This document shows, piece after piece, positions 54,490 through 64,000 of a stretch of DNA of 64,000 nt (positions are counted from its first letter, which is position 1; each line of letters starts with the position of its first letter). The translations under genes were made by a program, and so were the position numbers. Below the pieces are notes generated by a model that was not told the DNA's origin, did not search any database, and saw only the letters and a list, made by a program, of their open reading frames with translations. Source of the DNA: Undaria pinnatifida. Its lineage: Eukaryota > Sar > Phaeophyceae > Laminariales > Alariaceae. The stretch covers positions 15,703,210-15,767,209 of the forward strand of contig JABAKD010000030.1 of the NCBI GenBank assembly GCA_012845835.1, read 5' to 3'.

Positions 54490-55330
54490 TCCTGTGCTAC
54501 AATCAGTAGACAATGAACCGCAATCTGTCCGACGCTCGAAGTAGTACCAGAAAAATCGACGCTTGTACTGAGACCCATATCAACCTTCTGTACGCTTGTA
54601 CTGGAAAAAACAATCACGAACACAAAAATGAATGCCTAACGAGAGCTGCCTGTTTTCGCGAGGAAGGGGCAGAACGGAGCAGTCCAGGCACGGGCTCCGG
54701 CAGCCGAGCAGAAACGTCATCCGGGCCTAGTGCGAGCAGTCCAACGGAGGTCCCGCGAAGATCAGCCTGGCTCCTTCGGCAATTTTGTACCAGGTCCGAT
54801 TATGCTCTCGGCAAACAGGGGTTATCCGTCGCTGGATATCCAAAGTGTTGACTCCACTACATGCTTGCCCTGCTTGTGCGTATCTCGGGAGACCGAAAGC
54901 ACACAATAAAAGAACGAGGTTAAAGGCGATGGCTAGGCTTGCGCTGGTCGCTCGCGGAGCGTGCTGGTAAATTCAGAGCGCGAGGCTGGCAAATTTTCAA
55001 CATGCTGGCTGAGCGCAGAGCGAACAAGTCTGGCGGTTGAGGCTTGGGCCGGCTCTTCTTCGCAGTTGCTTGGCAACTGGCGGAAAGAGGGACCAGTAAG
55101 TCTGTCCTCTCGTCTCGGGCGTACTAGCTCAGGGCACCCCAAGTCCGAGGAGCGTTGCTCCGGGATGCCGCGCCTTCTACACAAAGTTCTAGGTTGTTGT
55201 CGTCCATGTGCCATGTGCACGGCGACCAACATGAGGCCCCTGCCGTCTTACTGTAGGACTCGCCGTTGGAGGAGCAGAGAACTCTCTCCGTTGAGATGCC
55301 ATCCGAGGGGGGGAAAGAGGGGTGTTGGCT
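54490..55330 (-). repeat. Dispersed repeat R2, copy 2 (inverted relative to copy 1)
   Basis: Reverse complement shares the block order of 40760-41560, including AGACTTGTTCGCTCTGCGCT next to CAGCCAGCATGTTG, GTTGGTCGCCGTGCACATGG and GATCTTCGCGGGACCTCCGT. About 14 kb separates the copies, with the NADAR gypsy element between them. Confidence 0.6.
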
Positions 55331-57851
55331 CGATGGGAAGCGAAGCAACGCTGTAAAAGGTCGGAGAGATTCAAGCAAGACTGTAAAATAGCAACAAGCA
55401 CATGCCAACAACGCCATATGAAAAGTGATTGGGCTGAGACACAGAGCATCCCCCTGGCAGGTCTGCCTATTAATCTCTAGTCTTTAGAAATTACTCATTT
55501 CCTTAGCCTCTATTGATGTAGTAAAGAAGCAGCTCTATTAGTTCCACAGAGCGCCGGAATATCTGAGCTGTGGAGCTCCGTCCGTCTCATTTTATGATTA
55601 TCCTGAATACAGAACGCCATCCTACCAAGTACAAAAACTTCCAATTACCTCGAGGTAATTACCGGCCTTTCAGTTCCGTACCATACCGATAAGCTGACAT
55701 AGACACCAGCATAAATAAAACATATTTTTAATTCGTATAGACTATTGTTGTGCTTATACTAGTACTTCTGTACGAGCATAAAAAATACTTACTTGGTGTA
55801 TCATAGACTATACTTACGAGAGAAGCAAGTTTCTTATTCACGGCGGGGGCAACAAAATAGGGAGTCCTTTCCACCCTCGTGTGGCCGACTCTCCGTGTTC
55901 CGCCCGACACCCAGATCTCCCGAAAACAACAAACCGAGGAACGTCCAAAGTTTCGCTACCCAAAACACCATTCTTGGGAACGACAGCAGCATCACTTACT
56001 ACTACTACTAGTAGTGCTGTTTTTCAGCTTCAGCAGCAGCAGAGCCATGGTAACAACGCTCCGCACAATTGCACGTAGTTGGCGACGGTCATAATATCTG
56101 CCAGGGCGAGTTCCTATTTATTTTAGAGAAGTACCTGGTGTCTTCTTCTATCATCCTCTATATATTCTTCGCATGTACTCTTGCACATACTATGTAACGG
56201 TAAGTAAACCTAGAGTTGAGCCTATTTCACCTTCTCGGTTTTTACACATGACAGGTCAATAATATGTCATTGGCTGCTAGTGAAAGCTCGCCCAAAGAAA
56301 GGGTTTCGATTTTCCTATTCGGTATGGCAGCAATCCACAAGACCAAGCACGTTGAAACGTTTGATTGTACCTCCGTACATATACACTGCATTGCAAACGG
56401 ATCGCGTTTGCTGACAGTTGAATTTCTGCATCGTGCCGCAGCGACCTGTCTAGATATACCCGTAGCAACCAACTAAGCTCCTGTGAGAGTGTGTGCAACA
56501 CCCATTGTATGCGTAAAATTGTGAAACATTCCCGCATCACACACGTCGCACTGAAGGGCATCCTGACGTCTTGATCATCCAGTTTGTCGCTCGCATGCTT
56601 GCCCTTGCTTTGTTAAGAACATTGCACAAGGTAGTTGCTCTGATTATCTTCGTACACACTTGTCAGTGACTGCGATCAAGGTCTACGACACTGGTCTCTA
56701 CCATCTCGTGGTTTAGCATTACTCCCAACAGGTCAAGCGCATCGATCTAGGCACGGCGGACGACCTGTTTTGCGAAGGAACTACAGTACAATACTGTCCT
56801 GCGATACGACGCAAGCCATTCAGACCATTGCCAGAAGATGACCAGTCGGGACTGCTGTAACAATCCCCAAACAACTTGGAATCGAGGCAACAGGAACCTC
56901 GAACGTATGAAGACATACCATGGAATAATGGAAGAGTCCGCTAACATTAAGATGCTCAACAGAGGGGCCCCGACGTCTGATGGAAGCCCCAAAAATCTAT
57001 CAAGGCTGGAATTGCTCGACGTGTGCGATGCTACAGTTATCCAGGCCAGGATTGATCTACATTCATGATATTCAATAGGTCCCAAGCAATCTCACACTTG
57101 CACCGCTGGACATGACATACCCAGTTTTGCAGCCAAAAGGCAGCCGCCAACGGGTCAACTCCCGTTTGGGGGTACCTCACAGGGCACCAGGAACTCTATG
57201 CCGTTTACAGAAGTGGGCACTTAAACAGTCCAGGCAAACGCAAATTTCGCGAACAATCAGCACGAAAACGGATGCTCATACACAGCATCCGTCTAATGGG
57301 CGTCGCTGTTTCATTTGCTTGCACCTATAAGCACCATGGAATACAAACGACTAGCGGAAACAACGGTATGCATGAAGTAAACGCACCGCCGTCAAACTCT
57401 ACTTGGTGATCTCAAGCTCGACGCATTCGACAAGTCGAAACCGGAAACGATTCGACGCCAACACTCACAGGCGTGTCCACACATGAGTGTTCAGCACGGA
57501 TCTAACATCTACAGATGCGTAAGTGACCCTGCGTATATCCAATCGATGATCGACAGACTAACGTGCAACGGCGATACCACTCCCCCCATGCGTTCTCAAC
57601 AACTCAATGGTGACATTATTAACTTCGCAAGGTGCTGGTGGAGCTTATCCAAACACGTGCGAGCTGAAGAGCCATGCAGCACACGCGAAAGAACAAGAAG
57701 CATGGAGGGCCAGCGAGCCATCTCTAGCTTCTGCCTGTTTGTACAATCAATTATCTAGAGCAGAAACGGGGCAATATACGAAAACATTTCGATCTCCTAG
57801 AACACAACACACACAACACCGGTTTCGGTACCATATACACACTAGTGCGGG
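55331..57851. other. No firm gene; scattered small ORFs
   Basis: 56264-56476 is an ATG-initiated 70-codon frame and 56838-57068 a 76-codon frame; both have mixed composition but match nothing I know and lack splice context. No repeat family of this window was noticed here, so this is one of the longer single-copy-looking stretches. Confidence 0.3.
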
Positions 57852-58094
57852 TTGTGTGAATGCCGAGGCAAGGCAGGAGCACGCGCCTATCCTGCCACTA
57901 CTCTCTCGCCATCTTCCTCTACACTTCGTCTTGTGAACAATGTCAACGTACTATTCGACACTGAATGTGACATTCACCTTCAGCATCAAGACCTGCCTGA
58001 GCTGGCGATCAGCGAACTTGAGACTATTTTCGACCGAATCGACCCGCGGATTCCACATGTCGACACCGACATCTCAAAGCGCGAAGAGGTTTAA
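57852..58094 (+). CDS. Possible exon, unrecognised acidic peptide
   Basis: Open frame of 80 codons with a non-ATG first codon. The second half (NNVNVLFDTECDIHLQHQDL, PELAISELETIFDRIDPRIP) is acidic, protein-like and ends SKREEV-stop. No family recognised. It could be the last exon of a gene or chance. Confidence 0.2.
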   Translation: MCECRGKAGARAYPATTLSPSSSTLRLVNNVNVLFDTECDIHLQHQDLPELAISELETIFDRIDPRIPHVDTDISKREEV

Positions 58095-58710
58095 CAACTG
58101 TTCGTCTTCCCAAAAGCCAGGGCCACGGAATCGGAGACACCTTACCGCTGCCAGGATATAGCTGTATGGGACCGCTCCTCGAACGTGATGATAGGGATAA
58201 CCAGGCCGACGAAGGCTACGCATGTTCCACGCACGTGTCTGATTCATCACGTTCAGCCTTAGGGAGTTGACGTTCCCGGTACGGTAGCCAGCAGAATTGG
58301 AACTATCTCCCACAAAATGAACCTGGAGAAGGAAGAAACGAAAATGGGGAGCATCAACGATGTTCCCACACAACCATAGCTGGGAATCAAGAACAACCGA
58401 AGCGTTACGTGGACATAGATATGTGCACAATTAGCACGGTTCCAGTACGTGACACCCTAACGTCCAGTAGTGGTGTTGCCTTCTCATGTTTACCCATGGG
58501 GCATACTATCCAAACTCCGCCAATCACCGGTCTTAAGCGAGAGTACGAACTAGGATACGAGGTCATCGCGGTGACAAGAGCCAATGTTTTGTTATCATAG
58601 ACAAATTCATCATCACATCGCGACAAGCACACGGGACAGGAGCTCGATGATAGTGTAACAAAGGAAAACCCACTCGAGTGCCTTTAATATCTGCTACACT
58701 TTTTTTATCA

Positions 58711-61381
58711 CTATAACGGTGGAGCCAAATTTATGACACTTTGACGTCGATCCACCTGCAGGGTCTCGATCGAGTCGTCGTCGTCTAGATTAACCCAGCC
58801 GTTTATTCCTCCCGTTCCCACCGCAGCCATGAAGGACAACACCTTGCTTTGAATCGTGAAGCCCACGGAGCTCCAGCTGCACGCCAATACGATCAGTATG
58901 GCCGCTATCCCCGTGTTCCATCCGATCGCCTCCCCCAGCAGCACCGCGGCAAACGCGGTGCCCCAGATCGGCTCGGACGAAAAGATTACGGCCGACTCTG
59001 CCGCCGAAACCTTCTCCATAGCCAGAGTCTCGAAGAACACAGTCATCGATGTGGTCACAAGCCCCACCCAGAGGAGTGACAAGGGAACGGCCAGCGATGC
59101 GGAAGGCTGTAAAACGGTCTCGTGGAGCCTTTCGAAGGACACCGGGAACTGCCCGGCTTGGGCGCACCAGCCGATCGCCAGGACCGCCACCGTCAGCAAA
59201 TGCGCCGCCACAATACCGAGCGTATCCCCGGGATGTTTCCGAGTGCTCCGCTCGGTCAGCCAGAAGACGACGCCAAAACTGTTACAGTATCGGGAGTAGA
59301 ACAGTAATATCACATTCGGGGGTAGGGTTTGGCGGGGACGTGGTTAAATCGATGACTGTTGTGGAACCTTGCGAACATCATGTAAGGGGGAGAGCTGGGG
59401 TATGAAATTCTGGTGAAAGGTAGGTCCTTGCAACCAAGAGCAAACTCAAAACACTCGTAAGGTACGCATCATAGGATGCAGCGTTGTGCGTCCTGTCTCC
59501 CTCCTTCTATCCCTTTCTCGAGTGATCACCCAAACACCTGAATTCACATAACGCGAAACACAACAAATCGAAAACCAGCAGCAACACACCCAAGGGGGCC
59601 GTAGAATCTTAGCTTAAACTTACGGCCACCTCCTCGCCGTGCGGCACGGCGTATAACCCCTTTCCAAGCCCAAACTCACCACACCGGCTGCGCCAGGGCC
59701 CACGCATCCCCCGTGCTTGGCCGTGACTCCACCCCGATAAGTTCTAGACACGCCACCCCCGCCACCGCCAGTAGAGCCGGAAACCAGGGGCCGTTGAGAG
59801 TGGCAAGCACCACCCCCTGGCACTTCCTGTCCGCCACTTCAGTTGCCTTAGCTTTCTTCTCCGTCTCCTCGTCTGCAGCACCGAAAATTGCGTCCATGAT
59901 AGGGACGACGATCACGGACAGACTGCAGATGAAGGCAGCTGTTGAAGCTGCCGTGGTCGTGAGTGATTTTGACTGTGCCCAGAAGCCAACGGCGTCAAAC
60001 AAGCCGATCTGGGTAGAGGAGACATATGAGGAGTGGCGACGTTAGCCGCATGAAAATGGCGGTGCCACCAGGAGCAGGAATGTATAAACATATTCAGGCA
60101 CATCGGTAGCTGAGGTGATATGTTGTGGGCGTTGTCTTGTTGGGGAGTCTCATGGGCTTTGCGCTTGGCCAGGGTTCCTAATCGTCTCAAGCGAGTAACA
60201 TTTCAAACGTTCCGTCAAACACATAGGTTTCGAAACCGCCCCCCCGCAAAGCCCGTGGTGATTAGAACTCGTACACAGCCCGTGGGAGGTTATACCCTCA
60301 ACTGTCTACTGAGCAAGCCATGTTTATCGTTGTCTTCCCTGCCACCCCTCGGTGCTATCCCTAACGTTTATCGTACACAGATTCAGGTCGCCGTTGGCTC
60401 GTCGCTAATCGTTTTTGCCGACTAGCTCTTTCGCACCCTCGACGAAACAGCTACAAAACTGTGACAGTCTACTGTTAGCATAAGTCCCACAATAATCGCC
60501 ATAGACGTGCCGTGTCATAAACGTGCCGTGTCAAAACATACTTTTCCTCGACACAAAAGACACTTTACCTCGACACCTGCTCGGAAGACTCCGGGATTTA
60601 TCTTCATCAGGAACGGCAGGAACGGGATCACCGCTACCGTGAATCTTAACGCTGTCGCCAGACTCATGGGAACGGTCTCCTCTATTAACTTTACGCACCC
60701 GAAGTTGGTTCCGTACAGCATGGCCGCGCCTGCAAGCAACCCTCTCGAAGCCCACAAACCTGCGCCGCTACTCACCGCCTTCATCTCTGCCTGCTCTTCC
60801 TCCTGCCCCGCCTTCTCCCTGCCACGTTCCGCCTCCATGGCATCGACATTCCTCTCTCCTTCATCGACTGACCATGGTTCAGCAGAGAAGAGATGGGTTT
60901 TCTGCAGTGACGTTTTCGACTGGTGGTCGGCGGAACCGTAGGAGGTGGGAGTGGCAGCAGTTTTGGAAAATAATCGGTTGGAGTTTGGTTTCCATCCGTC
61001 GCTGCTGCTACTGCTGCGGTCGTCGCACATTTCGGATGAGGATCGCGTTGCACGAAACCTCGTGTAGGGCCGCTGCAACGTGCGAGGAGACGGCCCAGCT
61101 GCTATCGATGGATCTGCGTGAGCGAGAGCGGTGATGCGCCGCCTATCTGTCGCTGCGTACGCGAGCCATGACCCTGGTGCGAGGCGGAGAAGATTTGGGG
61201 AAATCGTGCCGTGGTTGGGAGATTTAAGCATCACGTCATGTTTCACGTCTGTCGTTACCTTCACGGTTTCGGGTGAAAATGGCGATAAGAAGTGAGATAC
61301 ATCATTGTTCATTCCAGCGGGACTCAACAAGACGTGACAACAAGCAAGAGCCGATTGAAGAGCTGTATATTGCTTGCACAT
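58711..61381 (-). CDS. EamA/DMT-type membrane transporter, three exons
   Basis: Minus-strand gene: exon 1 61381-60569 (813 nt), intron 560 bp, exon 2 60008-59680 (329 nt), intron 401 bp, exon 3 59278-58711 (568 nt). The total of 1710 nt codes for 569 residues and a stop. Junctions are GAG|GTAAAG, CCCAG|ATC, GTG|GTGAGT and AACAG|TTT; they join in frame. Residues 1-210 are polar and Ser-rich. Then come ten or so hydrophobic segments: GLLAGAAMLYGTNFGCVKLI, ATALRFTVAVIPFLPFL, STAAFICSLSVIVVPIMDAI, PALLAVAGVACLELIGV, AVPLSLLWVGLVTTSMTVFF, and the EamA signature AESAVIFSSEPIWGTAFAAV with LLGEAIGWNTGIAAILIVLA. EamA proteins export or exchange small metabolites; the substrate cannot be told. The target membrane is unknown. 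A partial paralogue lies at 6.1-7.2 kb. Confidence 0.85.
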
Positions 61382-61422
61382 TGATCTATTGCGGGACTCG
61401 TACCTGTCACCAATGTCCTGAG

Positions 61423-61665
61423 AGGGGGGTCACTTTGAGGTCTCGTTTGGGGTGACTCGGGGGAACTCTCGCGAGTGACCTCCCTGATCCTTGCAGTCTT
61501 AAGCTTTTGTGCTGTAATTATTTTGCGATAATGATCCGCAACGGAATGGTAAGCCACGCTGCGCGAAAAAAGTAGCCTGCACTATTTCTTTGTCCAAGAG
61601 GTACAGTCACTCGTACGAGTGGCGAAAACCGAGCAGTGAAAATAAAGGCACCCCCGCTACCGTAG
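61423..61665. mobile_element. Degenerate MITE related to the 10.75 kb element
   Basis: Reverse complement of the right end reads CTACGGTAGCGGGGGTGCC and continues TTTTCACTGC, matching the left end of the element at 10754. Inside, CACTCGTACGAGTG..TGTACC, TTGCGGATCATTATCG and TCACTCGCGAGAGTTCCC align with CACGACGAGTGGCTCTGTACC, TTGCGGATCGATTTCG and TTACTCGCGCGAGTGACC there. The other terminus (near 61423, GGGGGGTCACTTTGAGG) has lost the CTACGGTAG core. Confidence 0.5.
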
Positions 61666-63050
61666 CCTTGGTTCCGTCCTTGTAGGCAATTACGCAAACG
61701 CATCGAGCATATTGCTTAACCATTCAAAAGGTTATGAGCCTCGTGTTTCCCCTGTATGGCGCCAGGTAGTCACGTGGTTGCCAATTATTCACCATGAATA
61801 CACCTAGAAGCGTTTTGATAACGTCCTCGTTGGGTTATACGGACCAAGACCTTCCCGTCGGCCGACTTTGTCAAAAGAGTTCGGGAGGTGCAAATCTCGT
61901 TCTATTGGATCAAATATGTCGCGTTAGTGTGTCAGATACAGTTTGAAAGTCTATCCGGGCGCCCTTCCTGAAAAACAGATCTGCAACGATACGACTTTTT
62001 CGAGAAAAGGTCGGTAGTCACACCAAATGTTAGACCCGGTTGGCATGAACATTGCGACTCTGCTGCACGAAAGCAACAAGGAGCGGCGTTGTCAAGATTT
62101 GTGATAAGTTTAACTCACAGACTGGTTCAAATTAAAGTCCCGAAATTTATTCCCCGGATATTTTCACGCCGTTTCTTGGATTCAGACCGTGAAATTTTGC
62201 ACACGTCTTCTATGTGCCGTTCGTTGCGAAGCTGTCACATACATGTCGTTGTTGTTTTGCTAGAGTTTTCCTCTGTTGAGTGTTGTTGAGAATTTGGACT
62301 ACCTTAGACCAACCATTGTCGGAAAAAAAAAAGAAAAAGCCACGAGGGTCAGGCCTCGGGATGAGCATGCAGAACACGTGCGTGCAAATTTTCAGAGTCT
62401 GTCTCTCAAAAAGGCGTGGACATTTTGACTTAAACGTGAGTTTGATAATTATTTTCATTCAAACGATTTAGTTTTGGTGCAGGATCCAGTTTTGCGATAG
62501 ATTCTGATTTATTTTGAACATAGGCAGGTCAAACGTTTGATTTTTTGAGCGAAAAATTCTACAGACATGCCTTGGAGTACCTCTAATCGGTTCGTGCAAG
62601 ATGAGGCGCAACCTTCTTTTTCTCCCCCGTTCGGAAAAAACCTGCATATAATTGAAAACATCACACGTCTGATATTGGTAGATACGAGTTTCGCTTCTAG
62701 AGACAGCCCGCGGCCGTTTTAAAAAATTGGCCATGTCACCCTCTTCCATTTGTCATGGGGGCCAGTATGATACCGATTATTCACCCTTTATTTGATCAAA
62801 TATCGCGAGCGGTGTTGCTTTTAACGTGATCCAGCCTGTACTTGTTGATATGTCCTATCTGAACGATGTCTCGCTTGTATTGCAGCTATCGCATAGGTGG
62901 ACATTTACGCGACAGAAGGACATCGGGTCAATTGCAGAAGGGCCACGCGTTTTTGCTTTTACAAACCTGGCATATGTGATGTGGTGTAATCTACAGTAAC
63001 TTTGTATCCCTACATTTCCTTCTCGGTGTAAGGTTACTTCTACAGACTGA
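61666..63050. other. No supported gene
   Basis: AT-rich sequence. Open frames are short and end in simple sequence (A run at 62323-62337). Confidence 0.3.
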
Positions 63051-63291
63051 TTCTACGATAGCCCCCCCCCGAAAAAATCGATTTTCTTTAACCGACGTTT
63101 CATGACTGCTCGACAAGAGGAAGGATGCTCTGAAAAGTACGTCTCCGTGTATTTCCTTGTTTGCGAAGGACGATCGACCGATGGAGTCGGGGTGGCGAAG
63201 GGCACCGAATTTCAGGAGACACGGCCGGGAGCTTGTTTCCAAACCGGCGATTTCGTTACAGAAAAGTTGGGGGGGGATGGCTACCGTAGAA
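63051..63291 (+). mobile_element. Short TIR element with an open reading frame (copy 2)
   Basis: Ends TTCTACGATAGCCCCCCCCC and (reverse-complemented right end) TTCTACGGTAGCCATCCCC. The plus-strand frame (63102 onward, also open upstream through FNRRFMTARQ) contains EEGCSEKYVSVYFLVCEGRS and CFQTGDFVTEKLGG, matching the frame in the 14.1 kb copy. GACTG occurs beside both ends (63045 and 63293), a possible target duplication. In this copy the frame continues past the right end to 63365. Confidence 0.6.
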
Positions 63292-64000
63292 CGACTGTAC
63301 ATACATGTACGTATGTGTCGAAGGCGATCGGCGATATAGACTTCGAAGACACTAACAATTGGTGATTTGCACTCTGAGGGTTGTCTTGCGAGCTGGAGTA
63401 TATCGACCTACACATACTTCAGTGATAGTAAAAGGCGGCCAGTCCCTTCCCTTGCATCTACTGGTGTAGAAAAAATCACGTTTTTCCAGTTTCTCCGGTA
63501 CATCTGTTCCCAGGATTGTCGATTATGCTAGCACGATCATACGACAGGACCAGTTGAGCCTTTGGACGTAAGGTGCTCTGAGGAGCTCGGACCGAGCATG
63601 ATTGTCGACTGCAGCGGAATTTGAGGAGGCTACAGTCGAAACGGAGGGGAACCAATATGCTGGGAAGGCTACTTAGTCTCTGAGGACCACAAGGTCGAGG
63701 CCCAACGTTTAACTGACAAGCGCATGGCTTGGTTTGCTGCACTGCAAGTACAGAAATAATCTTGCCAAGACAATCCTCCGCGGAGAGGAGCCGCCGCGGA
63801 ATGGACAGACGCCCAAGGGAACACTGCATTCTCGACGACTCAGGATTTCCTATAGGGAGTTATCCTAGATGTTGTCAGGCAGTTGAAATGGCAGCGAAAG
63901 CAAGGAGCAGCAAGAAGAGCCAATTGAAATAATAGCTTCAGTAGTAAATAGCGTGGATACCGGAGGAAAAACGACTGGAGGAAACTAACGCTAACCAACC
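63292..64000. other. No supported gene
   Basis: Short frames only. The plus-strand frame 63729-63932 has mixed composition and no motif. Confidence 0.3.

Overview
The window looks like nuclear DNA of a eukaryote, most likely a photosynthetic stramenopile such as a brown alga. The reasons are spliced genes with GT-AG introns of 400-650 bp, an EamA/DMT transporter with a long disordered N-terminus, and dense decayed Ty3/gypsy, Ty1/copia and non-LTR retrotransposons. Nothing suggests operons, bacterial ribosome binding sites or a CRISPR array. The lineage is an inference from style, not from a marker gene.

Layout. 0-1.3 kb: 3' end of an unrecognised spliced gene whose intron carries a 376-bp TRIM element with a tRNA-like internal sequence. 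2-6 kb: local repeats, a possible two-exon hypothetical gene, and low-complexity DNA. 6.1-7.2 kb (-): first exon of an EamA transporter with no recognisable downstream exons. 9.0-10.4 kb (-): 5'-truncated LINE. 10.4-13.4 kb: a foldback element, a MITE and several copies of a G-rich dispersed repeat (called R1 here). 14.1 kb: a short TIR element with an open frame. 15.8-20.1 kb (-): decayed Ty3/gypsy pol. 20.4-24.4 kb (-): LINE with endonuclease and reverse transcriptase, carrying a polypurine expansion of about 330 bp. 26.0 kb: a small ORF made of 22-residue repeats. 28.2-33.4 kb: R1 copies around a satellite of about 540-bp units. 35.3-40.6 kb (+): Ty1/copia element with both LTRs, a gag deletion and a nested 247-bp MITE. 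40.8 and 54.5-55.3 kb: an inverted pair of one dispersed repeat. 42.1-44.1 kb: diverged tandem repeats of about 100 bp. 44.2-52.7 kb (+): Ty3/gypsy element with gag, a NADAR domain, RNase H remnant, integrase and a chromodomain-like tail, but no reverse transcriptase. 53.9-54.3 kb (+): tail of a third LINE. 58.7-61.4 kb (-): complete three-exon EamA transporter, paralogous to the 6-7 kb exon. 61.4 and 63.1 kb: two more short TIR elements.

Reading it together: the host content is essentially the EamA pair plus a few hypothetical exons. Almost everything between is nested mobile DNA in various states of decay. The most unusual item is the NADAR domain inside the gag-pol region of the 44-53 kb element, preceded by a coding-like tandem repeat. 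A second theme is a set of short TIR elements (10.75, 14.1, 38.8, 61.5 and 63.1 kb) that share the near-palindromic terminal core CTACG[A/G]TAG. All homology calls come from reading motifs; no database search was possible.
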